Positions 9,381-17,238 of a DNA stretch of 64,000 bases are shown here, in pieces. The position numbers and the translations under genes were made by a program. The notes below the pieces were generated by a model that worked only from the letters and a program-made list of their open reading frames with translations, was not told the origin of the DNA and did no database searches. The first letter of the stretch is position 1, and every line of letters begins with the position of its first letter. The stretch is from Halopseudomonas salina. Its GTDB lineage: Bacteria; Pseudomonadota; Gammaproteobacteria; Pseudomonadales; Pseudomonadaceae. Location of the stretch: positions 393,750-457,749 of the forward strand of contig NZ_VTTI01000001.1 of NCBI RefSeq assembly GCF_008641105.1. The letters are read 5' to 3'.

Positions 9381-10418
9381 TCATTCACTGGCTGAGCGCC
9401 CGGCTCTGTAACGCGCCGGGGTCGTGCCCTGCCAGCGGCGGAAGGCGCGTACAAAGGCGCCCTCGTCGGAAAATCCCAGCTCTTCGGCGATGGCGACCAC
9501 CCGCTGATCTCCATCTAGCGCCCGGCAGGCCATCTGCTGCAACACGCTCTCGCGCAGACTCTTGAAAGACAGGCCTTCCTCAGCCAGACGGCGATTGAGA
9601 TGACGGCCACTCAGCTCCAGTTCGGCGGCGACCCGCTCCTTGCCCCAGCGGGGATGCTGACGCACCAGCCGCTGCACCGCCGCATTCAGACTGTGCTGGC
9701 CCAGATTGGCCAGCGTCTGGTCAGCCAGTTGCCGCAGATGCTCGCGCAGGGCACTGTTGGCCTGAATCAGCGGCAGGTGCAACTGATCGGCAACAAACCC
9801 CAAGGCGTTGTGCCCAGCATTGAAATGCAGCGGGCAACTGATCAGCCGGGCGTAGTCTTCCGGCTGAATGAGCGGCGCATGGGTCAACCAGAGCCCGGCC
9901 GCCTGAAAGCGCCCGCCGGTGGACCAGCGGGTCAGATTGAGCTGACTGGCCAGCACCGCCTCGACCCGCTCGGCGCGGCGCACGGAATAGTCTGGCAGAT
10001 AATCGATAAATACCAGATCGTCGGCATGTCGCACGCTGAACTCACCGCCGTCGCCGATCACCGGCGCGTACTCGATCAGCCCCTCAAGGGCCTCGCCTAG
10101 AGTATCGGAAGTGACCAGCAGCATACCGGCACTGTCCAGATGCCCGATCTGCATTTCCAGACCCAGGCGCAAGCCGGCCAGGGGATCATCGCTGGCAGAG
10201 CAAAAAGCTTCCCAAAGCGCATCCTGCGTGGCCAGGGGCACACGTTGCCCAGGCCGCAGTTCAGCCAACAACTCAGCGGGCAGAGCCAGGCCGAGGCGCT
10301 GCGCGGCCTGCACTATGGCCTGACTGTAAAGCGGCGTAACGCTGTGTTCGGAAGTCTCGCCCATGGCCTGAATTGCCGGTCCTTTGTCCTGTTTGGTGCG
10401 ATACGCTTGCAAGCGCAT
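9381..10418 (-). CDS. AraC-family transcriptional regulator (arabinose-binding-domain type, OruR/ArgR-like)
   Basis: Up to 345 residues. The N-terminal part (about residues 30-210) is the ligand-binding domain seen in OruR/ArgR-type AraC regulators. The C-terminal 100 residues contain two helix-turn-helix motifs (ERVAAELELSGRHLNRRLAEE and VVAIAEELGFSDEGAFVRAF) ending in WQGTTPARYR, the AraC signature. The ATG at 10418 gives the longest product; an ATG at 10364 (MGETSEHSV) fits the family N terminus about as well and would leave a roomier shared promoter. It is divergent from the monooxygenase operon, which it probably controls. Confidence 0.88.
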   Translation of the reverse strand: MRLQAYRTKQDKGPAIQAMGETSEHSVTPLYSQAIVQAAQRLGLALPAELLAELRPGQRVPLATQDALWEAFCSASDDPLAGLRLGLEMQIGHLDSAGMLLVTSDTLGEALEGLIEYAPVIGDGGEFSVRHADDLVFIDYLPDYSVRRAERVEAVLASQLNLTRWSTGGRFQAAGLWLTHAPLIQPEDYARLISCPLHFNAGHNALGFVADQLHLPLIQANSALREHLRQLADQTLANLGQHSLNAAVQRLVRQHPRWGKERVAAELELSGRHLNRRLAEEGLSFKSLRESVLQQMACRALDGDQRVVAIAEELGFSDEGAFVRAFRRWQGTTPARYRAGRSASE

Positions 10419-10436
10419 CCACTAGACTGGCAAGCA
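10405..10436. promoter_or_regulatory. Possible AraC-regulator operator between divergent genes
   Basis: Two similar half-sites, TGCAAGCGCA and TGGCAAGCAT, lie in direct orientation about two helical turns apart in the very short space between the AraC gene and the monooxygenase. Direct repeats at such spacing are usual for AraC-family sites. This is inferred from layout only. If it is an operator, the regulator more likely starts at 10364 than at 10418. Confidence 0.3.
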
Positions 10437-10465
10437 TAACAACAAAGACACCCGAGGTAGCAGCC

Positions 10466-11794
10466 ATGTACGCCGTGATAGGAGCGGGCCCGATGGGTCT
10501 CGCCGCAGCCCGCAATCTTCAGAAGCTCGACATCCCCTTTACCGGCTTCGACCTGCACAGTGATGTGGGCGGGTTGTGGGATATCGACAATCCGCACAGC
10601 ACCATGTACGAGACTGCGCACCTAATCTCGTCCAAGCGCATGACGGAATTCAAGGAATTCCCCATGGCGGATGACGTCGCGGCCTACCCGCATCACAGCT
10701 CGCTGAAAACCTACTTCCAGGATTTCGCCAGCCAGTTCGATCTGCGTCGTCATTACGAATTCAGCACCCGGGTACTCAGCGTCGAGCCCGCGGGTGAACA
10801 ATGGAAGATCACCACCGAACGCGATGGCCAGCAGCAGACGCGCACATTTGATGGCGTGCTGATTGCCAACGGCACTTTGCACAAGCCGAACATGCCGACA
10901 CTACCCGGCGAGTTCGACGGCGAGCTAATGCACTCCTGCGAGTACCGCACGCCCGATGTGTTCAAGGGCAAGCGGGTGCTGATTGTCGGTTGCGGCAACT
11001 CCGGCGCGGATATCGCCGTGGATGCGGTGCACCATGCAAAGTCGGTGGATATCAGTCTGCGTCGCGGCTATTACTTCCTGCCCAAATTCGTCAAGGGCCG
11101 GCCTATCGATACCCTGGGCGGCAAGGTCAAGCTGCCACGCCCGCTCAAGCAACGCATCGACGGCGCGATGATCCGCATGATCATCGGCAAGCCCTCCGAT
11201 TACGGCCTACCCGATCCGGACTACCGGCTGTATGAATCCCATCCGGTGGTCAACTCGCTGATTCTGCATCACCTCGGGCATGGCGACATTCAGGCGCGCC
11301 GCGATATCAAGAAAATCGAGGGCAAGCAGGTCACCTTCACCGATGGTCAGCGCAAGGAATACGATCTGATCCTGATGTCCACCGGCTACCTGCTGGACTA
11401 TCCCTTCATTGATCGTCAACACCTGAACTGGCCGGCCAATCAGGATGCACCGCAGCTATACATGAACGTGTTCCATCCCGCGCACAACAACCTGTTCATG
11501 ATGGGCATGATCGAAGCAGCGGGGCTGGGTTGGGAAGGGCGCAATCAGCAGGCTCGGCTGGTGGCGTTGTATATCCGCCGGCAGCAGCAGAAAGCGGAGG
11601 CGGCCAAGGCTTTCGACACCATCAAGCGCGAGCGTGCCGGCGTGACGCTGGATGGCGGCTATGACTACATCAAGCTGGCGCGTATGGCCTACTACGTCAA
11701 CAAGGACGAATACCTGCGAACGCTGGCCGAGCATATTACCGAGCTGCAAAGCGGGCTCGAAGTCGAGGAACCCACGCCGGTACCTGCAGCGTGA
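10466..11794 (+). CDS. Flavin-containing monooxygenase (FMO/BVMO class B type)
   Basis: A 442-residue FAD- and NADPH-dependent oxidase. The start MYAVIGAGPMGLAAA places the FAD-binding GxGxxG at residues 6-11 and has GAGG upstream. A second Rossmann motif, IVGCGNSGADIA, lies near residue 175 for NADPH. Between them FDGELMHSCEY fits the FMO fingerprint FxGxxxHxxxY. The YDLILMSTGYLLDYP segment matches the C-terminal ATG/STGY motif of the family. It could oxidise a nitrogen, sulfur or ketone substrate. The next gene starts in a GTGA overlap, so this is the first gene of an operon with a symporter and a reductase. Confidence 0.9.
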   Translation: MYAVIGAGPMGLAAARNLQKLDIPFTGFDLHSDVGGLWDIDNPHSTMYETAHLISSKRMTEFKEFPMADDVAAYPHHSSLKTYFQDFASQFDLRRHYEFSTRVLSVEPAGEQWKITTERDGQQQTRTFDGVLIANGTLHKPNMPTLPGEFDGELMHSCEYRTPDVFKGKRVLIVGCGNSGADIAVDAVHHAKSVDISLRRGYYFLPKFVKGRPIDTLGGKVKLPRPLKQRIDGAMIRMIIGKPSDYGLPDPDYRLYESHPVVNSLILHHLGHGDIQARRDIKKIEGKQVTFTDGQRKEYDLILMSTGYLLDYPFIDRQHLNWPANQDAPQLYMNVFHPAHNNLFMMGMIEAAGLGWEGRNQQARLVALYIRRQQQKAEAAKAFDTIKRERAGVTLDGGYDYIKLARMAYYVNKDEYLRTLAEHITELQSGLEVEEPTPVPAA

Positions 11795-12684
11795 GCGGCG
11801 CCTTGCCGATGGAATTCGACCCGGCCAGCCTGATCCTGCTCAACGTCATCATGGCCTGCATGATGTTCGGCGTATCACTTAGCCTGCGCCTGGAGGACTT
11901 CAAGCGTATTGCAATGGCGCCGATCGCACCCCTGGCCGGCCTGTTCGCCCAGTTCCTGCTGCTGCCCCTGGCGACCTGTCTGTTCACCTGGGCACTGGAG
12001 ATTGATCCCGAACTGGCGCTGGGGATGATCCTGGTCGCCTCCTGCCCGGGCGGCAGTTTCTCCAACATCATGACCTGGCTGGCCCGCGGCAATGTGGCGG
12101 TCTCCGTCAGCATGACGGCCGTCTCCAGCCTGGCCGCCACGGTGCTGACACCGCTGAATTTTGCCTTCTATGGCTGGCTCAACCCGCACACCCGCGAATA
12201 CCTGACCCAGATCACCCTGGAACCGGGCGGCATTCTGCTGCTGGTGCTGCTGGTGCTCGCGCTGCCACTGGTGCTGGGCATGGTCACCGGCCGCAAGCTA
12301 CCGGGGCTGGTTACCCGCAGTGAAAAACCCCTGCGGATCATCTCGCTGCTGGTGTTTCTGGGCTTTGTGGCTATCGCCTTCTCGAACAACTTTGACCTGT
12401 TCCTCGAGCGTTTCCACAGCTTTTTCTGGCTGGTGGTCGCCCACAACCTGATGGCGCTATCCCTGGGGTATGGCATGGGCGTGCTGCTCAAGCTGCCGGT
12501 GGCAGACCGCCGAGCCGTGACCATGGAAGTCGGCATCCAGAACTCCGGGCTGGGCCTGGTCATTCTCTTCACCTTCTTTCCCGAAGCGGGCGGCATGATG
12601 CTGATCACCGCGTTCTGGGGCGTCTGGCACCTGGTGTCGGGCATCACTCTTTCACAGATCTGGGCGCGCACCGCACATGACTAA
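11791..12684 (+). CDS. Bile acid:sodium symporter (BASS) family transporter
   Basis: A 297-residue polytopic protein with about nine to ten helices. Family motifs include MACMMFGVSLSLRLEDF near the N terminus, LVASCPGGSFSNIMTWLARGN near residue 85 and MEVGIQNSGLGLVI near residue 245, the two conserved crossing regions. GTG at 11791 overlaps the monooxygenase stop; an ATG at 11809 (MEFDPASL) is an alternative. BASS proteins import organic anions with sodium. Placement between a monooxygenase and reductases suggests it imports, or exports, the compound the cluster acts on, which is inference. Confidence 0.9.
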   Translation: MSGALPMEFDPASLILLNVIMACMMFGVSLSLRLEDFKRIAMAPIAPLAGLFAQFLLLPLATCLFTWALEIDPELALGMILVASCPGGSFSNIMTWLARGNVAVSVSMTAVSSLAATVLTPLNFAFYGWLNPHTREYLTQITLEPGGILLLVLLVLALPLVLGMVTGRKLPGLVTRSEKPLRIISLLVFLGFVAIAFSNNFDLFLERFHSFFWLVVAHNLMALSLGYGMGVLLKLPVADRRAVTMEVGIQNSGLGLVILFTFFPEAGGMMLITAFWGVWHLVSGITLSQIWARTAHD

Positions 12685-13606
12685 ACGCATATTGATCACC
12701 GGCGCCGCCGGCTATATCGGCCACCAGTTGGGCAACCGGCTGGCTGACCACTTTCCAGTCATCGGCACCGATCTGCGCGGGCGCGACGACCTACGCTTCC
12801 CCCTGGAGATCGCCGATGTACGCGATCCGGCCCTGGCCGACCTGCTGCAACGCGAGCAGATCACCCACGTCGTGCATCTGGCCTCGATACTTCAGGCGTC
12901 GCCGGATCGGGCGCGGGACTATGACATAGACGTCAACGGCACGCGCAACGTGCTTGAGTGCTGCATCAAGGCCGGCGTTCAGCATTTCACCGTCACCAGC
13001 TCAGGCGCGGCCTACGGTTACCATGCCGACAATCCCGCCTGGATCGACGAGCAGGACGCACTGCGCGGTAATACCGAGTTCGCCTACTCAGACCACAAAC
13101 GGCTGATCGAGGAGATGCTGGCCGACTACCGTCAGCAGCATCCGCAGCTGCAGCAACTGATCTTCCGCCCCGGCACCGTGCTGGGCACCGAAACCCGCAA
13201 CCAGATCACCAACCTGTTCATGGCCCCACGCATTCTTGCGCTCAAGGGCAGCGATTCACCCTTTGTATTTATCTGGGATCAGGACGTGATTGGCGCAATG
13301 GAAATGGGCATCCGCGAAGACAAGACCGGCATCTTCAATATGGCCGGCGACGGCGCGCTGACCATGAGTGAAATCGCCAGACGGCTGAACAAACCGCTGC
13401 TGACCTTACCTGTATGGCTGGTCAAAGCAGGATTGCAGGTAGCAAAATGGCGCGGCAAACCCACCGGCCCCGAGCAGGTTAATTTTCTGCGCTATCGCCC
13501 GGTACTAAGCAATCGGCGGCTGAAGGAAGAATTCGGCTATCCGCTGGCCAAGACCTCGGCGGAGACGTTCGAGTATTTTGTCGAAGCCAACGGGTTGAGG
13601 CGCTGA
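12677..13606 (+). CDS. Extended SDR-family NAD-dependent epimerase/dehydratase
   Basis: A 309-residue protein overlapping the symporter by 8 bases. The N terminus ITGAAGYIGHQLGNRL is the glycine-rich NAD-binding motif of extended SDRs, and the catalytic Tyr-x3-Lys is YSDHK in EFAYSDHKRLIEEM near residue 136, preceded by a serine-containing TVTSSGAAYG segment. This is the usual catalytic triad. The substrate is unknown; sugar-nucleotide epimerase-like members share the fold but the context does not point to polysaccharide synthesis. It forms an operon with the monooxygenase and symporter. Confidence 0.9.
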   Translation: MTKRILITGAAGYIGHQLGNRLADHFPVIGTDLRGRDDLRFPLEIADVRDPALADLLQREQITHVVHLASILQASPDRARDYDIDVNGTRNVLECCIKAGVQHFTVTSSGAAYGYHADNPAWIDEQDALRGNTEFAYSDHKRLIEEMLADYRQQHPQLQQLIFRPGTVLGTETRNQITNLFMAPRILALKGSDSPFVFIWDQDVIGAMEMGIREDKTGIFNMAGDGALTMSEIARRLNKPLLTLPVWLVKAGLQVAKWRGKPTGPEQVNFLRYRPVLSNRRLKEEFGYPLAKTSAETFEYFVEANGLRR

Positions 13607-13613
13607 CGCGCAG

Positions 13614-13662
13614 CTTCAAGCTTCAAGCTTCAAGCTTCAAGCTTCAAGCTTCAAGCTTCAAG
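13614..13662. repeat. Tandem array of seven CTTCAAG heptamers
   Basis: Seven perfect head-to-tail copies of CTTCAAG begin 8 bases after the stop of the SDR gene. About 80 bases downstream, at 13746-13763, the complementary unit CTTGAAG appears two and a half times, so the region can fold into a long hairpin. Similar CTTCAAG/CTTGAAG-rich intergenic repeats are, from memory, frequent in Pseudomonas genomes. It is not coding, and the copy number probably varies. Confidence 0.85.
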
Positions 13663-13745
13663 CAAATCAGCATGCACCCGGCAGCCAAAACAACAACAGC
13701 CAGACACCGATATATGACTCACCCAAATCAACTTGCCGCTTACAG

Positions 13746-13763
13746 CTTGAAGCTTGAAGCTTG
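13746..13763. repeat. Inverted CTTGAAG repeat arm
   Basis: Two full copies and one partial copy of CTTGAAG, the reverse complement of the heptamer array at 13614-13662. The two arms could pair in single-stranded DNA or RNA. The Shine-Dalgarno sequence GGGAG of the next SDR gene lies 15 bases downstream. Confidence 0.75.
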
Positions 13764-13788
13764 CCGCTGGCGACCAACGGGAGCCCTC

Positions 13789-14574
13789 ATGCACGTCACA
13801 CTGATCACCGGCGCCGCCTCCGGCCTTGGCTGGGCCATGGCGCGCCACTGGTTCGCTGCCGGCCACAGCCTGGTACTGGCCGACATCGATGCGGCAGGCC
13901 TGGCCGCCCGCGCCGAAGAGCTGGGCGAGGCCGAGCGGGTGCTGACCGTCACCATGGATATTACTCAGGCTTCTGACATCAGCTACCTGATCGATGAAGT
14001 GCAGCACCGCTTTGGCCGCCTGGATCTGCTGGTCAACAATGCCGGCATCACTCACCGCTCGCCCGCGCACCAGACCAACCCGGCGGTATTCCGCAAGGTC
14101 ATGGCCGTGGACTGGCAAGGCCCGGTGGAGTTGACCATGGCAGCGCTACCCCTGCTGCGCGGGTCCGCCGGCAACATAGTCTGCATCGGCTCCATGGCCG
14201 GTTGGATGCCCGTCCCCGGCCGCGCCGCCTACTGCGCCGCCAAAGGCGCGTTGACCCAGTTCTTCGAAGTGCTGCGCCTGGAACTGGAAGCCGACGGCAT
14301 CCACATACTTATGGCCTACCCCAGCTTTCTCGACACCCCAATAGAGAACCACGCCCTGGGCCGCGACGGCACCACCGCCAAGCATCCAAGATCGATGGTC
14401 GGCGGCATGCGCAGCGCCGAATGGATGGTCGAACTCATCGACAAAGGCCTTAAGGATGGCAAACGCTGGATACTCCCCGAACCCGTCTCAAGATTCGGCA
14501 GCCTCCTCTGGCGCATTGCTCCATCGCTATACCTACGCCAAGTACGCAAACGCTTCGCCGGCGAGTTACGCTAA
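13789..14574 (+). CDS. Classical SDR-family oxidoreductase
   Basis: A 261-residue protein starting MHVTLITGAASGLG, with GGGAG six bases upstream. The longer open frame runs back into the repeat region and is rejected. It shows ITGAASGLG cofactor binding, LVNNAGITH near residue 82, the catalytic serine in CIGSMAGWM and YCAAK as Tyr-x3-Lys in GRAAYCAAKGAL. The C-terminal tail is basic and hydrophobic, as in membrane-associated SDRs acting on lipophilic substrates. It is separated from the upstream operon by the heptamer repeat, so co-transcription is uncertain. Confidence 0.9.
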   Translation: MHVTLITGAASGLGWAMARHWFAAGHSLVLADIDAAGLAARAEELGEAERVLTVTMDITQASDISYLIDEVQHRFGRLDLLVNNAGITHRSPAHQTNPAVFRKVMAVDWQGPVELTMAALPLLRGSAGNIVCIGSMAGWMPVPGRAAYCAAKGALTQFFEVLRLELEADGIHILMAYPSFLDTPIENHALGRDGTTAKHPRSMVGGMRSAEWMVELIDKGLKDGKRWILPEPVSRFGSLLWRIAPSLYLRQVRKRFAGELR

Positions 14575-14597
14575 CGCATGCCAGAACAACACTCCCC

Positions 14598-14675
14598 TGG
14601 GAAGGTCGAGTTCCACCTCGGCCAACAGCGCTTCAGAACCCACCCCTCATCGAGATGGAACTCGACGCTCCCAGC
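14598..14675. repeat. REP-like palindrome, single copy
   Basis: The left arm reads TGGGAAGGTCGAGTTCCACC... and the right arm ...GAGATGGAACTCGACGCTCCC, inverted copies of each other with few mismatches over about 24 bases around a 27-base loop. It is the same family as the three tandem copies at 56785-57036. It fills the gap between an SDR gene and the TSUP gene. Extragenic location, palindromic form and recurrence match REP/BIME elements. Confidence 0.8.
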
Positions 14676-14704
14676 CGCCACCACCTACGTGCTAAGGCCC
14701 ACCA

Positions 14705-15445
14705 ATGCTGATTGACCCCTGGATCTGGCTCGGCATCTTCATCCTCCTGGCCTACACCGTAGAAGCCATCACCGGCTTCGGCAGCCTGGTCATCGCCCTG
14801 TCCCTCGGCGCCCTGTTTCTCCCCATCCCCGCCATGCTCCCCGTGGTCGTACCCCTCAACGTCCTGATGACCGGCTACCTGGTCTGGCGCAACCGCCGCC
14901 ACATCTACTGGCCGGTCCTATTCAAACTGATCCTGCCACTGATGCTGCTCGGGACTCTGGCCGGCTACGTACTGCGCCCCTGGCTAGGCGCCGACCTGCT
15001 CAAACTCCTTTTCGGCATCCTGGTCCTCTGGTTCGCCACCCGCGAACTCTGGCGCATGGCCCGCGGCATCGTCATCACCCCGCACCCACCGATGCTCAGC
15101 CGCGCACTCACCTTCGGCGCCGGCATCACCCACGGCCTTTTCGCCTCCGGCGGCCCACTGCTGGTTTACGCCATAGGCGGCATCCAGCTCGACAAAAGCC
15201 GCATGCGCGCCACGTTGCTGGTCGTGTGGTTCACCCTGAACAGCTGCCTGACCACGCTGTTTCTGTTCGACGGCAGTTTGATTCCGAGTTTGCCCAGATT
15301 GGTGGTGTATTTGCCGCTGCTGGTGATTGGGGTGTTGCTGGGGGAGTACCTGCATCATCGGTTGAATGAGCAGCGGTTCCGGCAGGTGGTGTATGGGTTA
15401 TTGGCGGTGACGGGGGCGCTGTTGATTTTTAAGGCTGTTGGGTGA
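14705..15445 (+). CDS. Sulfite exporter TauE/SafE (TSUP) family membrane protein
   Basis: A 246-residue polytopic protein with about seven to eight helices. The N-terminal half has VEAITGFGSLVIALSLGALF, and the related half has FGAGITHGLFASGGPLLVYA, the duplicated TSUP motif. TSUP members export or import sulfite, sulfoacetate or other small organosulfur or carboxylic compounds; the substrate is not evident. A 130-base gap with a REP-like palindrome separates it from the upstream SDR gene. The length is normal. Confidence 0.88.
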   Translation: MLIDPWIWLGIFILLAYTVEAITGFGSLVIALSLGALFLPIPAMLPVVVPLNVLMTGYLVWRNRRHIYWPVLFKLILPLMLLGTLAGYVLRPWLGADLLKLLFGILVLWFATRELWRMARGIVITPHPPMLSRALTFGAGITHGLFASGGPLLVYAIGGIQLDKSRMRATLLVVWFTLNSCLTTLFLFDGSLIPSLPRLVVYLPLLVIGVLLGEYLHHRLNEQRFRQVVYGLLAVTGALLIFKAVG

Positions 15446-15781
15446 AGGCCTGGTAGCGGAGATATGCGCTGAACCGTTTGGCCTGGCTGGAAAAAGAAGG
15501 TTGGCACCCCAGGCAAAAAGTATCACTATGCCAGTAACTGCCAAATTGCAGTCCCCCTCCTCGGTGGCATGGATGCCTGAACTACTCTTTTAGACATCCT
15601 GATCCACCCGCTGTTGTTGGCTGGAGTAGGGTGCGGTTTAACGTGCGTTCGCTTGGATGGGAGAAAAGCAAGCATATGAATATGTTCATGAAGCCTCGCT
15701 GCAACAGCAAAAAGCTAGGTCACGTCTTCACAGCGCGTACGGGCGAATTACTGTTATACGTCATAGACGCACAGTAGCCGT
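15446..15781. other. Intergenic stretch marking the left edge of an accessory insert
   Basis: 336 bases without a convincing gene. No tRNA, attachment core or terminator was recognised. Base composition drops towards AT after about 15600. A short CATATGAA...TTCATGAAG sequence at about 15675-15692 weakly resembles the palindromes found after the next genes, and may be a decayed copy. Confidence 0.5.
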
Positions 15782-16663
15782 ATGAATCTTAGCCCAACAT
15801 CTTTGGAAAAACTGCGGGAACTCATTAACGAGGAGACCGAATACCGTTCGGGCCCGAAGCTTGTGCAGTTCTTCAATCGTCTCGGCTTCCACGATTCCTA
15901 TGGCCAAGGCTTCCCTTCCCGATGGGTTTATACCGATCAGCGCTTGGAGGCAATCAACGGAACGCCAGAGCTGGATAAATGCATTCGGGCGGTCTTGAAT
16001 CCGGCCAATTTCATCGGACGATTTCCCGATCTGGATGCCCACATCATCTCATTCAATCAATTTCTTACTTTCGATAAATGGAAGATTATTCGGGAGGGCG
16101 CAGAGATTAATTTTCGAAGGCTCGAGAAGGTCGAGATTGACGAACCCCAGCCGAACGACGACGGTGATACCGAAAGTGAGTTTCTGAAAAAAGAATTTAC
16201 TAACGTGTCCATTGCAAGGCTCGGGCTAGAAGGCGCGGTTAGTGACGTCCTTGAGCAAAGAATTAGAGAAATTGAGAAGTGCTTCTTTGGCAAAGCCTAC
16301 CTGGCTGTGATCCTAATGGCCGGGAGCACACTAGAGGGAACATTGCTCGGCGTGGCGAACCAACACCCCAGATCGTTCAATTTAGCTGCCGCATCACCAA
16401 AAGACCGCGCCGGAAAAGCTAAGCAATTCCAGGACTGGACCCTCAGCGCTTTTATCGACGCCGCCTACGAACTCAGGCTTGTCCAACATGACACCCAAAA
16501 GTTTAGTCACACTCTCCGAGATTTCAGAAACTACATTCATCCTTTTCAGCAAATGAGTACAGGATTTCGCCCGACGGAGCACACAGCGAAATTATGCCTT
16601 CAAGTGTTGAAGGCAGCGGTTTACGAGCTTGGCGAAAACGTTAGTAGAATCAGGGACAAATGA
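15782..16663 (+). CDS. AbiJ-like candidate phage-defence protein (AbiJ-NTD3-like plus HEPN-like C terminus)
   Basis: A 293-residue soluble protein. The N-terminal 80 residues (KLVQFFNRLGFHDSYG, SRWVYTDQRLEAINGTPEL) resemble the AbiJ N-terminal domain 3 module. The C-terminal part ends in a helical domain with LRDFRNYIHPFQQ, where R246 or R249 and H253 fit the R-x(n)-H active-site pattern of HEPN ribonucleases. AbiJ proteins are abortive-infection factors, so an RNase-type antiphage role is inferred. Codon use is less GC-rich than the neighbours. The stop is 2 bases before a palindrome that recurs after the next two genes. Domain assignment is from pattern recognition, not a profile search. 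Confidence 0.65.
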   Translation: MNLSPTSLEKLRELINEETEYRSGPKLVQFFNRLGFHDSYGQGFPSRWVYTDQRLEAINGTPELDKCIRAVLNPANFIGRFPDLDAHIISFNQFLTFDKWKIIREGAEINFRRLEKVEIDEPQPNDDGDTESEFLKKEFTNVSIARLGLEGAVSDVLEQRIREIEKCFFGKAYLAVILMAGSTLEGTLLGVANQHPRSFNLAAASPKDRAGKAKQFQDWTLSAFIDAAYELRLVQHDTQKFSHTLRDFRNYIHPFQQMSTGFRPTEHTAKLCLQVLKAAVYELGENVSRIRDK

Positions 16664-16665
16664 AA

Positions 16666-16700
16666 CCATATGAACATTAAGCGAAAAACTTCATATGACC
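16666..16700 (+). repeat. Cassette-like palindrome copy 1
   Basis: Perfect 8-base arms CATATGAA and TTCATATG flank a centre containing ATTAAGCGAA, followed by GACC. It begins 2 bases after the stop of the AbiJ-like gene. It is the first of four same-orientation copies (others at 17169, 18001 and 18180). Confidence 0.7.
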
Positions 16701-16728
16701 TCGACTTCTCATTTCCAGGCGGGACAAA

Positions 16729-17163
16729 ATGTTGAAGTGGCTACAGTTCAATCAAAGGCTCGCTGCTCTGGAGCGCGAAAAAAGTGCTCTCTTGCTAAAG
16801 CAAAGGGAGCAGATCGAGAGAGCGCGGAAGAACACTATAAGTGAGAATGATATACAGGGGATATATCAGGACCACTACTTTGATCTGACACAGCTAGACT
16901 CAGAAAGAATGTATCTTGTGACAAGAAATCTTATGGCTTGCGCCTCTCGAATGATGATCCCTACTCCCGAAGAAGATCAATGGGAGCGCTGTGGGGTAAC
17001 TGGATATAGATTTTTGACCACGCGCGGAATACATGAACTACGCAAGGCTATCCGGGGTGAGCGAACGGCAAGGCGGGAAGCCGCACTGTCTTGGATAGGG
17101 GCGACTACCGGACTTGTTGGGGCGCTAACAGGTTTAGTAGCGGTACTGTTTTTTGGCAGTTGA
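16729..17163 (+). CDS. Small hypothetical protein with C-terminal membrane helix
   Basis: 144 residues and no recognised family. The first 40 residues are charged and likely a coiled coil (RLAALEREKSALLLKQREQI). The middle is soluble. The last 22 residues form one hydrophobic helix (GATTGLVGALTGLVAVLFF), giving a tail-anchored topology. It lies between the AbiJ-like and CoiA-like genes in the accessory insert and is followed 5 bases after the stop by palindrome copy 2. A membrane-anchored partner or effector in defence is possible but not shown. The ATG has only a weak ribosome-binding site. Confidence 0.6.
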   Translation: MLKWLQFNQRLAALEREKSALLLKQREQIERARKNTISENDIQGIYQDHYFDLTQLDSERMYLVTRNLMACASRMMIPTPEEDQWERCGVTGYRFLTTRGIHELRKAIRGERTARREAALSWIGATTGLVGALTGLVAVLFFGS

Positions 17164-17168
17164 GTTAT

Positions 17169-17213
17169 TTGGGACCAGATGAACATTAATCTGAAGCCTT
17201 CATCCGACCCCAA
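17169..17213 (+). repeat. Cassette-like palindrome copy 2
   Basis: Arms TTGGG...GATGAA and TTCATC...CCCCAA flank an asymmetric centre with ATTAATCTGAA. It lies 5 bases after the stop of the small membrane protein gene. The centre matches copies 1 and 4, giving all copies the same orientation. Confidence 0.75.
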
Positions 17214-17238
17214 GACCTGTTAATGAAAGAGGGCAGAT

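Noticed and set aside
13672..13788. Extended N terminus of the SDR gene at 13789
   Set aside because: The extension is read through the CTTGAAG repeat and does not look like SDR sequence; the ATG at 13789 has a proper GGGAG site.
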